Positions 1-7,386 of a stretch of DNA of 51,731 nt are shown piece after piece (position 1 is the first letter of the stretch; each line of letters starts with the position of its first letter). The DNA comes from TMED69 sp964642505. GTDB lineage: Bacteria; Pseudomonadota; Gammaproteobacteria; Ga0077536. The notes beneath the pieces are model-generated. The model was given only the letters and a program-made list of their open reading frames with translations, did not search any database and was not told the origin of the DNA. The position numbers were made by a program, and so were the translations under genes. The stretch covers positions 1 to 51,731 of the forward strand of contig CAZXQY010000006.1 of NCBI GenBank assembly GCA_964642505.1, in the 5' to 3' direction.

Positions 1-54
1 CCTGCGACCTTCGGGTTATGAGCCCGACGAGCTGCCAGACTGCTCCACCCCGCA
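1..54 (-). tRNA. Initiator tRNA-Met (CAU), 5' part only
   Basis: Read on the minus strand, positions 54 to 1 match the 5' two thirds of bacterial initiator tRNA: acceptor 5' strand, D-arm, an anticodon stem ending in three G:C pairs, CAT anticodon, and the start of the variable region. The window edge removes the T-arm and acceptor 3' strand. The three G:C pairs (GGG/CCC) flanking the CAT loop are the hallmark of the initiator rather than elongator tRNA. In many gammaproteobacteria an initiator tRNA precedes rimP-nusA-infB; here that region would lie outside the window. Confidence 0.9.
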
Positions 55-67
55 AAATAACCGCACC

Positions 68-96
68 ATGATAAATACAGTGGCTGAATACTTCAA
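68..96 (-). promoter_or_regulatory. Sigma70-type promoter for the initiator tRNA
   Basis: On the minus strand a TTGAAG box (positions 96-91) is followed by exactly 17 bases and a TATCAT box (73-68), with the tRNA 5' end 13 bases further on. Position and spacing fit a vegetative promoter driving the tRNA. No experimental support. Confidence 0.55.
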
Positions 97-213
97 GCAC
101 GCAAGCCTCTGAAAACCGGAAAAACAAGGTATTCTTCCTGATTTTGGTGGACTAGCTGCTATATGATAGGTCGCTTGCACCTGGTCAATGATTATTTAGA
201 AACACTCTAAGGC

Positions 214-759
214 CTACTTCTTCCCATTTTCGCTACTTCTTAATAGCTTCAAGAAGTTTAGAATCTCTACTTGTATCATAGGATTGTGGGCCGACAGCGT
301 CATCGCTTTTTCGGCAAAGACTTTCGCTTTTACTAAATCCCCGCGTTGATCACTGATGAAAGCGAGCTGCGTCCAGAGATACTCATCCAACGGATGCAAA
401 CGTATTGCACGTTCAATCGTGGACTGGGCTATCTGCCACTCGTTCTTCCTGACAGCCTCTATTGTCTTATACAAAAGTTCCTTGGACACTGGATCAATTT
501 GACGCGTGTCGCCACTGATCGAGCTAGGATCAAAGAAACTCTTACGAGCTATAACGTCCTTTTCAGACGCCCACCATTCCTTGTCTCCAGAAGTCGAGAT
601 TCCTTTAGAAGACACGCCAAGATCCGAAAGAATTGTCTTGGATACCGGGCGAGGATCCTCAGATATAATCGAACCTTTTTGATAAGTACAAGACTCTGAC
701 CAGAACACAGCATTAAACAAAAAAATTAACTTGGCTAATTGAAGAGGTCTTTTAGCCAT
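214..759 (-). CDS. LpoP-like TPR lipoprotein, probable PBP1b activator
   Basis: 181 residues. A short basic start and hydrophobic stretch (about 1-22) lead to a cysteine at residue 24 that could be lipidated, although the lipobox before it (Ser-Glu-Ser-Cys) is weak. A low-complexity linker follows and then a TPR-type helical region from about residue 105 to 170. The ATG at 759 has an AGGGAG ribosome site and lies inside the 3' end of mrcB (25-base overlap), so the two are translationally linked. In Pseudomonas aeruginosa the gene immediately after mrcB encodes LpoP, a TPR outer-membrane lipoprotein needed for PBP1b activity. Same position, same fold type and similar size support the same role here. 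Function is inferred from family and context; direct sequence identity was not tested. Confidence 0.7.
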   Translation of the reverse strand: MAKRPLQLAKLIFLFNAVFWSESCTYQKGSIISEDPRPVSKTILSDLGVSSKGISTSGDKEWWASEKDVIARKSFFDPSSISGDTRQIDPVSKELLYKTIEAVRKNEWQIAQSTIERAIRLHPLDEYLWTQLAFISDQRGDLVKAKVFAEKAMTLSAHNPMIQVEILNFLKLLRSSENGKK

Positions 760-3095
760 TTAAATAACTCCCTATTCTGCCCACGTTTATATAAGTTTTT
801 CTGACGAGGGCCTCTTCTTGTTCGTTCGAAATCCCTTAAACATCGGTTCGAAACTGAAAGTCTAGAGGTATTATGAAAAGGTATTAACTCTGCATTTGGG
901 CAATTTTCCGGCACGCCCGTAGCCTCCAATAAATCTACGCTTCTAAAAACGATGGACGGTGATAGTTCAGTAGTTAGCGGATTCAAATTCGCATGAGCCA
1001 TAATTTTAGACCATACCTTCAAAGCTCCCGAACTACCAGTTAACCCTGTCGGCAAATTGTCGTCCCGCCCCACCCAAATTGTACCGAGCCGATTCTCCCC
1101 AAATCCGACGAACCAACTATCTCTGTAATCATCAGAAGTTCCCGTCTTACCAGCCACCGGTGAAATATCAAAAGATGTGTTTTTTATCGACTTACCAGTG
1201 CCCCTTTCCATGACTAAGGTTAGGGCGTGCCGGATCAAAACAGATGTACTCTGTTCAATAGCTGGTTTTAGCTCGATTGGATACCTCCTTACGATCTCGT
1301 CTGTATTGGTAGTAACTTCCAAAATGGATCTTAGAGGAACTGAAAACCCACCATTAGCAAAAACCGTATACATCTCGGCCATTTTGAGAGGCGACAACTG
1401 AACAGCTCCAAGCAAAATAGCTGGGTATGCCCTTGTGCTTCCCGGCAACCCCATTTTCTTTAGATAATTAGTTACCTCGTCTATCCCCAGGTCAGCGCCC
1501 AAATTTACTGTAGCCAAATTTTGTGAAGAAATTAAACTCTCGAGTAGTGGAATATCCCCTCTCACTTTCCCGTCGAAATTCTTTGGTGCCCATAAGGTTC
1601 CGTCTTCCAACTCCCATTGTATTTCTCTATCCTCAAGACTACTTATCAGGGAGTACCTCTTTGGATCAGATAACGCTAGCGCATAGATAAACGGTTTTAT
1701 CATGGAACCTACCTGTCGCTTAGCATCCATGGCACGATTGAAATCACCTTCAACGTCTCGTAATCCACCAAGCAAAGTTAGAATTTCACCGGTCCTTGGA
1801 TCTACAATGACACAAGCGGCCTGAAGCATGTCAGTTTCAACGGATGCTCCTTCGAGATTGCGAATAGACGACCTCAATGCTCTGAGTGCCTTCTCTTGAA
1901 GATACGAATCAACAGTGGTGTAAATCTTTAACCCTGCCTCCCTGACAGCAGTTTGATCATACTGCGCCTTCAACTGTCGTTTCACCAGATCCAAAAAGCC
2001 CGCTGGATTGACTTTCCGTTCTGATTTTATACTTTTGGTTTCCAAAGGAAAGTTTGAGTATAAATCTTGCTGTTCTGATGATATCAAACCCCGCTTCTGC
2101 ATTACGCTCAACACAAAATCTCTTCTTTCTTTAGCTCTGAAAGGAAACGATCTAGGATTTAACGCCGATGGTCCTTTCACCATCCCAACCAAACAAGCAA
2201 TCGCTGGGATATCAAGTTCATTCAAGGGTTTGCCAAAGTAGAACTCAGAAGCTAAACCAAAACCATGTATTGCTCGGTTTCCATCTTGCCCCAAAAATAC
2301 TTCGTTGATGTACACCTCTAGAATCTTATCTTTAGAAAATCTAAGTTCTAGCGATATTGACATAAGAAGTTCCGTTATCTTACGTCTTAGAGTCCTCTCC
2401 CTTGTAAGATAAAAATTCTTGACGAGTTGTTGAGTGATAGTACTGCCACCCTGAACATAGGCTCTCGCCTTTATGTTTGAAAGGGTCGCTCGTAAAAGCC
2501 CAACCAAATCGAATCCGTAATGATCAAAAAAACGGTGATCTTCGACAGCTACCAAAGTATCGATAAGAGTTTCCGAGACATCGTCGTACTCTAGCAAAAT
2601 TCTATCTTCGTAGCTCTTAGGATTGATAGATCCGATTAATATCGGTTCCATGCGAGTCAGATGAATTTGCTTTTCGGTTCCCACCGACGTTACTCGTTTA
2701 ACCCGGCGTCCATCGAAGTCTACCCGAATTAAATCGCTGTATTCCTCTCCATCCCAGAATTTGTAACCCCTAGAATAGTACTGTAGAACGCCTTTCGATC
2801 TTTGGTACTCGCCTGGTCGGCTGGGCATAGCCACATTCTGATAGCCCAAATTTGTCAATTCATAAACGAGTCTGTCAGTGGAAACTTGCGCCCCTGCGTA
2901 AATCTCTAATGGTCGGGCAAATACCTTTGCCGGAAGAGACCAAGAGGCTGACTCGAAAGTTTCGTATACCTCTTTGTCTAGCCAAGCCCAGTAACCGGCA
3001 ACGCCAAGAAACAGCCACAACGCCAAGTGTCCTAAGACACGACACGCCCGCCCTAGAAAACCACTTTCCGAATTTTTTTTCTTCTTTTTCCGCAA
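735..3095 (-). CDS. mrcB: Penicillin-binding protein 1B, bifunctional peptidoglycan synthase
   Basis: Polymerises lipid II and cross-links peptidoglycan from the inner membrane. The frame is open from a TTG at 3188. I prefer the TTG at 3095: it has a GAGG site five bases upstream, and the resulting short Lys-rich tail before the single membrane helix matches the compact Pseudomonas form. Residue numbers here count from 3188. They show the membrane segment at about 50-70, the UB2H domain at about 100-168, the glycosyltransferase motif with catalytic Glu216 (EDHRFFDH) and QGGSTITQQ near 247, then the transpeptidase: Ser495-Met-Ile-Lys, Ser555-Gln-Asn and Lys681-Thr-Gly. All three penicillin-binding motifs are intact. 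The UB2H domain is the docking site for Lpo activators in E. coli and fits the overlapping LpoP-like gene downstream. Confidence 0.95.
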   Translation of the reverse strand: MRKKKKKNSESGFLGRACRVLGHLALWLFLGVAGYWAWLDKEVYETFESASWSLPAKVFARPLEIYAGAQVSTDRLVYELTNLGYQNVAMPSRPGEYQRSKGVLQYYSRGYKFWDGEEYSDLIRVDFDGRRVKRVTSVGTEKQIHLTRMEPILIGSINPKSYEDRILLEYDDVSETLIDTLVAVEDHRFFDHYGFDLVGLLRATLSNIKARAYVQGGSTITQQLVKNFYLTRERTLRRKITELLMSISLELRFSKDKILEVYINEVFLGQDGNRAIHGFGLASEFYFGKPLNELDIPAIACLVGMVKGPSALNPRSFPFRAKERRDFVLSVMQKRGLISSEQQDLYSNFPLETKSIKSERKVNPAGFLDLVKRQLKAQYDQTAVREAGLKIYTTVDSYLQEKALRALRSSIRNLEGASVETDMLQAACVIVDPRTGEILTLLGGLRDVEGDFNRAMDAKRQVGSMIKPFIYALALSDPKRYSLISSLEDREIQWELEDGTLWAPKNFDGKVRGDIPLLESLISSQNLATVNLGADLGIDEVTNYLKKMGLPGSTRAYPAILLGAVQLSPLKMAEMYTVFANGGFSVPLRSILEVTTNTDEIVRRYPIELKPAIEQSTSVLIRHALTLVMERGTGKSIKNTSFDISPVAGKTGTSDDYRDSWFVGFGENRLGTIWVGRDDNLPTGLTGSSGALKVWSKIMAHANLNPLTTELSPSIVFRSVDLLEATGVPENCPNAELIPFHNTSRLSVSNRCLRDFERTRRGPRQKNLYKRGQNRELFKWLKDLFN

Positions 3096-3246
3096 ACTTG
3101 CCTCAAAAACTGGTGCCGAGTTGGTTTGAAACAATTGATGTCGGTTATAGCAACCGCACGTATTAACACCTTCCAACGATAGCTTCAACGAACGTGCAGT
3201 CTACCGCCGGCCATTTCTAAAGAGTCCAGCCCAGCAACGAGGCGTT

Positions 3247-3279
3247 GAGTGATTCAACTTCCCTCTGGTTGAATCACTC
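3247..3279. terminator. Perfect 12-bp hairpin between Lys-rich gene and mrcB
   Basis: The arms GAGTGATTCAAC (3247-3258) and GTTGAATCACTC (3268-3279) are exact reverse complements around a 9-base loop. It lies downstream of the Lys-rich gene's stop and upstream of mrcB, both on the minus strand. There is no clean T-run on either side, so it may be a terminator lacking a U-tract, an mRNA-stabilising hairpin or a regulator site. Confidence 0.45.
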
Positions 3280-3395
3280 TTCTTGACCTCTTGCTATCCG
3301 CTTGAATGCAGCAGCCTTTCTGTCCGCTAATCTTCGCCTTACGGTTTCAGCCACCTCCGAGAGGCGGGAAGAAACTTCGAATCGGTCTACTTTTC

Positions 3396-3696
3396 CTACT
3401 TTTTTCGGGCCGGCCTTCTCTTAGCCGTTTTCTTCTTAGCCGCTTTCTTCTTAGCCGCTTTCTTCTTAGCCGCTTTCTTCTNNNNNNNNNNNNNNNNNNN
3501 NNNNNNNNNNNNNNNNNNNNNNNNNNNNNNNNNNNNNNNNNNNNNNNNNNNNNNNNNNNNNNNNNNNNNNNNNNNNNNNNNTAGCTACTTTCTTCTTAGC
3601 TACTTTCTTCTTAGCTACTTTCTTCTTAGCTACTTTCTTCTTAGCTACTTTTCTCTTGGCTGTTTTTTTCTTAGCTGCTTTTTTCTTGGCTACCAT
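3396..3696 (-). CDS. Lysine-rich histone H1-like / AlgP-like repeat protein, split by assembly gap
   Basis: From the ATG at 3696 the protein is almost entirely Ala-Lys pentapeptides: first A-K-K-K-V units, then an unsequenced gap of 100 Ns (3482-3581), then A-K-K-K-A units, ending in TAKRRPARKK and a TAG at 3396-3398. Such proteins (AlgP/AlgR3, Hc1-like) bind DNA non-specifically and are thought to compact or bend it. The two sides do not share a reading frame if the gap is really 100 bases (298 bases between the frames, not a multiple of three), so 100 is most likely a placeholder length. The Ala-Lys content continues unchanged past the gap, which argues that this is one intact gene of unknown length rather than a pseudogene. 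Confidence 0.75.
3420..3656. repeat. 15-bp coding tandem repeat, two variants flanking the gap
   Basis: A 15-base unit repeats in both flanks of the gap. On the plus strand it reads TTAGCCGCTTTCTTC before the gap and TTAGCTACTTTCTTC after it. Each encodes one Lys-Lys-Lys-Ala-Ala or Lys-Lys-Lys-Val-Ala unit on the minus strand. The near-identical units explain why the assembly broke here. Confidence 0.85.
3482..3581. other. Assembly gap (100 Ns)
   Basis: Exactly 100 undetermined bases, a conventional gap size, placed inside the 15-bp tandem repeat. The true length is unknown. Confidence 0.98.
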
Positions 3697-3858
3697 TTTT
3701 ATTTAATCCCCCGTGGATAAAGTTCGTAAAAAATTTTTAAAAGCTAGTCGCTGGTAGTTCTATATACAGCACTCACCGTTAATCTTCAATAAGCATATAC
3801 TTTTTTTTATACACCAAACTTTTTCGACAAAATTGTCTGTACCTCTGAAACGAAAGAT

Positions 3859-4509
3859 TTATCGGTCAAGCAAACTTAGAATTTTTAACCTAATATGGTC
3901 TACATCCCCGACACCATCTACCCTTTCAAAACAGACGCCAGGCTCATTAAGCGAATAATCCTCAAACCAAGACACTAACGGCTTAGTTTGCTCTTTGTAG
4001 ACAGAAAGCCTTTTACGAACAGTAGCTTCCTTATCGTCATCTCTTTGGACCAACGCCTCTCCAGTAATATCATCTATACCTACTTGTTTCGGCGGATTAA
4101 ATACTGAATGGTAGGTTCTTCCAGACTGTGAATGGACCCATCTACCGGACATACGTTTTACGATTTCCTCGTCATCGACCATAATTTCTATTATCAGATC
4201 TAGCTTTATGTTCGCGGCTAATAACCCTTCCGCCTGCGCTATAGTTCTTGGAAAACCATCAAAAAGAAACCCTTTTTGACAATCCTTCCCCGAGACTCTT
4301 TCGTTGACCAATCCTAAAATGATATCGTCCGATACCAACTCTCCAGCATCCATTATAGCTTTAGCGGCTTTTCCCAGAGGACTATCAGCGCTAACAGCGG
4401 CTCGTAACATATCCCCAGTAGAAATTTTCGGTATATCCAATTGATTGCAAATATGGTCTCCTTGCGTCCCCTTTCCGGCACCAGGCCCACCTAACAGTAC
4501 GATTCGCAT
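3859..4509 (-). CDS. adk: Adenylate kinase
   Basis: Cytoplasmic enzyme converting ATP plus AMP to two ADP. It has 216 residues, typical for the long bacterial form. The P-loop GGPGAGKGT is at residues 7-15, the AMP-binding STGDMLR at about 30-36 and DGFPRT at about 84-89. A full LID domain (GRWVHSQSGRTYH to QRDDD, about 122-160) carries no zinc-binding cysteines, as in E. coli. The ATG at 4509 follows a GGAG site by eight bases. It is transcribed towards the Lys-rich repeat gene, separated by about 160 AT-rich bases. Confidence 0.97.
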   Translation of the reverse strand: MRIVLLGGPGAGKGTQGDHICNQLDIPKISTGDMLRAAVSADSPLGKAAKAIMDAGELVSDDIILGLVNERVSGKDCQKGFLFDGFPRTIAQAEGLLAANIKLDLIIEIMVDDEEIVKRMSGRWVHSQSGRTYHSVFNPPKQVGIDDITGEALVQRDDDKEATVRKRLSVYKEQTKPLVSWFEDYSLNEPGVCFERVDGVGDVDHIRLKILSLLDR

Positions 4510-4620
4510 TCGAAATTCTCCAATAATAATTTGTTAAAAGTAGGTTGACGACTCCATTTCCATACCCTCAGTATTAGAAGATATTAAATCAAAAGCGAAA
4601 AATCTAGGTGCGTCACTACA

Positions 4621-4971
4621 ATGCCTCAATCCAATACCGAAACACAGAATTTCCAAATAATTGGTTACAATGATAATGGGATAAATGTACTTGGTGACTA
4701 TGCTAGATTCCCTTGCGTGATTTTCGAGACGAAAATTCATAAGGATTTACTGCCAAACTCGTTCCAGCAATTTAATTTGAACCATCTAAATAGCTTGAAA
4801 ATACTTGAACCTGAAATCATCATTTTCGGAACGGGCCAGCGACAAAAATTTCCAGAAGACAAGCTAGATGACGTCGATATCGCCCTCGAATTCATGGATA
4901 CAGGCTCAGCATGTCGCGTTTTCAATATCTTAAATGAAGAGCAACGATCTGTCTTGGCAGCCCTTTTTTGA
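4621..4971 (+). CDS. Mth938-domain (DUF498/NDUFAF3-like) protein
   Basis: 116 residues covering the whole Mth938-like fold. The conserved part is the EPEIIIFGTG stretch at about 61-70 and the LEFMDTGSACRVFNIL stretch at about 90-105, which define this family. Eukaryotic relatives (NDUFAF3) assist respiratory complex I assembly; the bacterial function is not established. It lies alone on the plus strand, converging with nlpD (18 bases between stops) and divergent from adk, so it needs its own promoter. The ribosome site is weak (AGGTG, about 12 bases upstream). I regard it as real because the family motifs are complete. Confidence 0.85.
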   Translation: MPQSNTETQNFQIIGYNDNGINVLGDYARFPCVIFETKIHKDLLPNSFQQFNLNHLNSLKILEPEIIIFGTGQRQKFPEDKLDDVDIALEFMDTGSACRVFNILNEEQRSVLAALF

Positions 4972-4988
4972 CACAATTACAGATGGCG

Positions 4989-5807
4989 CTAATGTATGGA
5001 AGGCAGGTACAGTACCGGGTTTACTGCTTTACCGTTACGGCGAATTTCGAAGTACAGCATATTAGACGAGCTTTCAGTGGCACCCATTAACCCAATTAAT
5101 TCATCAGCCTTGACGGAATCACCTTCATCTACCAATCGTCTCTTCGAGTGAGCGTAAGCGCTCAGGAACGACTCGTTGTGTTTTACAATTATGAGTTCAC
5201 CGTAACCCTTTAAACCGTCCCCACTGTACACAACCGTACCATTTGCAGCGGATTTAATGGGACTACCTTCGGGTCCAGAAATTTCGATTCCTGAAACGCT
5301 AGATCCTTCGGAAATATATTTAATCTTACCCGATGCTGGCCATCTCCATTTTACTCCGGACCGATACTTTTTCTTGTCGGTCACCACTCGAGAAATTCTC
5401 TTCCCGTACCGAGTTTTCGGTCCGCTAAGCGCCGCCTTCAAACCGCTCAGTTTCAGAACTTGCCCTTCGAAAATCAAATTTTTATTTGATATCCTGTTCC
5501 AATCGACTAAATCGCGATAGTCGATCCCAAAACGCCATGCAATTCCATAAACCGAATCTCCTCTTTTCACCACATACTGATTAGGCTTAAGACGAACACC
5601 CCGCCTATAAATAGGAGCCCCTTCTTCCACCGAACTATCTTTAACCACCAGTGGCGCAAGCACCTGATTTTGGCAGCCAACCAGTCCGTTTAGACCAACT
5701 ACGAGGAGAGCTAGGCCAGTCGATTGGTCACTTAACAACCTTCTAAATCTATTTAACAGCAATTTATTCAAGCAAAGACAAGGCAACCAATTTTTTAAAT
5801 TGGTCAT
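4989..5807 (-). CDS. nlpD: NlpD-like lipoprotein: LysM plus degenerate M23 peptidase domain
   Basis: 272 residues. A long basic leader and hydrophobic core end in the lipobox Leu-Val-Gly-Cys (Cys at about 45), so it is an outer-membrane lipoprotein. A LysM domain follows at about 78-121 and an M23/LytM domain occupies the last 110 residues. The zinc ligands of active M23 enzymes are missing: there is no HxxxD, and LHFEIR is replaced by LYFEIR. That matches E. coli NlpD, which does not cut peptidoglycan but activates the amidase AmiC during cell separation. The start overlaps the pcm stop by four bases (ATGA). No rpoS follows, unlike the usual pcm-nlpD-rpoS order. Confidence 0.88.
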   Translation of the reverse strand: MTNLKNWLPCLCLNKLLLNRFRRLLSDQSTGLALLVVGLNGLVGCQNQVLAPLVVKDSSVEEGAPIYRRGVRLKPNQYVVKRGDSVYGIAWRFGIDYRDLVDWNRISNKNLIFEGQVLKLSGLKAALSGPKTRYGKRISRVVTDKKKYRSGVKWRWPASGKIKYISEGSSVSGIEISGPEGSPIKSAANGTVVYSGDGLKGYGELIIVKHNESFLSAYAHSKRRLVDEGDSVKADELIGLMGATESSSNMLYFEIRRNGKAVNPVLYLPSIH

Positions 5808-6460
5808 TCTAAGCCGTCAAGCAGAGGAACGAAGCTAACTTTCTCCATCACTTTTTCTTCTAATCCCGAAGAATTTTTAGTAATCAAACGCAATTCCTGG
5901 CTCCTACCTGACCCGACTGGGATAACGAGACGCCCACCCACTGCCAATTGTTCCATTAGAGTTGCGGGTACCCCCACAGGAGCAGCAGCCACCAAGATCG
6001 CATCAAATGGTGCATGCTCCGACCAGCCCAGAAACCCGTCAGAATGCTTCACTTTAACATTTGGAATCCTCAAATCATAAAGGTTAGAACGAAGTTTTTT
6101 GACCAACGCTTGAATCCTCTCAACAGCGAATATTCTCTTGGAAAACGCCGATAGTACGGCGGTTTGGTATCCACAACCAGAACCTATCTCCAAAACCTTT
6201 TCCATTGTTCCACTTTCGTACAGTGCTTGGGTCATTGAAGCTACTATGTAAGGTTGTGATATAGTTTGCCCGTGGCCTATAGGGAGAGCAGTATTGTCGT
6301 ACGCCCTGCTAGCCAACGCCTCTTCGACGAAATAATGCCTCGGCGTGGTTCTCATCACCTCTAAAATTTCTTCACTAGTGATTCCCATAGATCGGATTTT
6401 TTCAACCAATCGATTTCTCGCTCTTTGAGAAGTCATGCCTATACCAGAAATCTTGGACAT
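5804..6460 (-). CDS. pcm: Protein-L-isoaspartate O-methyltransferase
   Basis: Repairs proteins by methylating isoaspartyl residues with S-adenosylmethionine. The family core is clear: the substrate-binding stretch ALPIGHGQTISQPYIVA, then motif I (VLEIGSGCGYQTAVL), and a post-I acidic region. The frame opens at a TTG (6469) three bases after argF. The ATG at 6460 is the likelier start and gives about 218 residues, close to the usual 208-220. It is the third gene of argD-argF-pcm-nlpD and overlaps nlpD by four bases. Confidence 0.94.
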   Translation of the reverse strand: MSKISGIGMTSQRARNRLVEKIRSMGITSEEILEVMRTTPRHYFVEEALASRAYDNTALPIGHGQTISQPYIVASMTQALYESGTMEKVLEIGSGCGYQTAVLSAFSKRIFAVERIQALVKKLRSNLYDLRIPNVKVKHSDGFLGWSEHAPFDAILVAAAPVGVPATLMEQLAVGGRLVIPVGSGRSQELRLITKNSSGLEEKVMEKVSFVPLLDGLE

Positions 6461-6472
6461 CGCACTCAAAGG

Positions 6473-7384
6473 TTACTGAGAAAGTTGGCCATGTAAAAGA
6501 AGCTCTAGAAGCGCCTTTTGGGCATGTAGCCGATTACCGGCTTCTTCCCAAACTACACTATTAGGATGGCAAAGGACTCCTTCAGACACTTCTTCACCTA
6601 CGTGCGCAGGCAGGCAATGCATAAAAAGCGCGTCGTCCCGAGCGCAAGCCATAAGTTTTTCATCCACTTGATACGAGGCAAAACTCTTCTTTCTTTCGGC
6701 CTCCTGCCCTTCCTGACCCATACTGAGCCACACGTCTGTAACTACTAGGTCGGCCAAAGTTACAGCATCGATTGGATCTTTACACATTCGCACTGACCGA
6801 CTTTTCTGTCCTTTAGGCTCAAAACCTAACGGTGTCGCGATCTTAAGGCGGAAGTTTAATAATTCAGCCGCCTCTATGTACGTATTGCACATGTTATTCC
6901 CATCCCCAATCCAAGCAACAGTTTTACCCTCTATTCCTCCTCTCAATTCAAAAAAAGTAACCAGGTCAGCAAGCAGTTGGCACGGATGATAATCGTCCGT
7001 CAGGCCATTTATGACGGGAATTTCCGATTCCTGCGCAAATTGCTCTAGAGTCGAATGTTTGAACGTTCTAAGGACCACGGCGTCCACCATTTTAGAGAGT
7101 ACTTTAGCGGTATCTTCAATTGACTCCCCTCTCCCAATCTGCGAATCCTTGTCAGTAATAAACATTGCCGAGCCGCCCGCCTCTGCCATTGCCACCTCGA
7201 AAGAAACTCTAGTTCTAGTAGATGATTTTTCAAAAACTAAAGCCAGAACTTTCTTATCAAAAAGGGTAGGCCTGTGTCCGCTAGATCTCCATTTTTTTAA
7301 TTGGATGGCCCTTTGAACAATTGCGACAATTTCATTTTTTGTCAAATCATTAAGAGACAAAATATGTCTAGCGGCCATTGCCAT
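6473..7384 (-). CDS. argF: Ornithine carbamoyltransferase
   Basis: Condenses ornithine and carbamoyl phosphate to citrulline in arginine synthesis. The carbamoyl-phosphate motif SSTRTR is near residue 55, and the ornithine-side motifs HCLPAH (about 260) and the preceding Asp-Val-Trp-Leu-Ser-Met-Gly are intact. The frame opens at a TTG overlapping the argD stop, but the ATG at 7384 has a GGCGGG site at good spacing and gives 303 residues, normal for the anabolic enzyme. It is translationally coupled to argD and followed by pcm after 12 bases. Confidence 0.95.
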   Translation of the reverse strand: MAMAARHILSLNDLTKNEIVAIVQRAIQLKKWRSSGHRPTLFDKKVLALVFEKSSTRTRVSFEVAMAEAGGSAMFITDKDSQIGRGESIEDTAKVLSKMVDAVVLRTFKHSTLEQFAQESEIPVINGLTDDYHPCQLLADLVTFFELRGGIEGKTVAWIGDGNNMCNTYIEAAELLNFRLKIATPLGFEPKGQKSRSVRMCKDPIDAVTLADLVVTDVWLSMGQEGQEAERKKSFASYQVDEKLMACARDDALFMHCLPAHVGEEVSEGVLCHPNSVVWEEAGNRLHAQKALLELLLHGQLSQ

Positions 7385-7386
7385 GT

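Noticed and set aside
3096..3188. Longer mrcB reading from the TTG at 3188
   Set aside because: Possible but no ribosome site; the TTG at 3095 has GAGG and gives a family-like N-terminus. Not excluded.
3420..3656. Regular short repeats that might suggest a CRISPR array or satellite
   Set aside because: The 15-base units are contiguous, have no spacers, and read as Ala-Lys pentapeptides; they are coding repeats.
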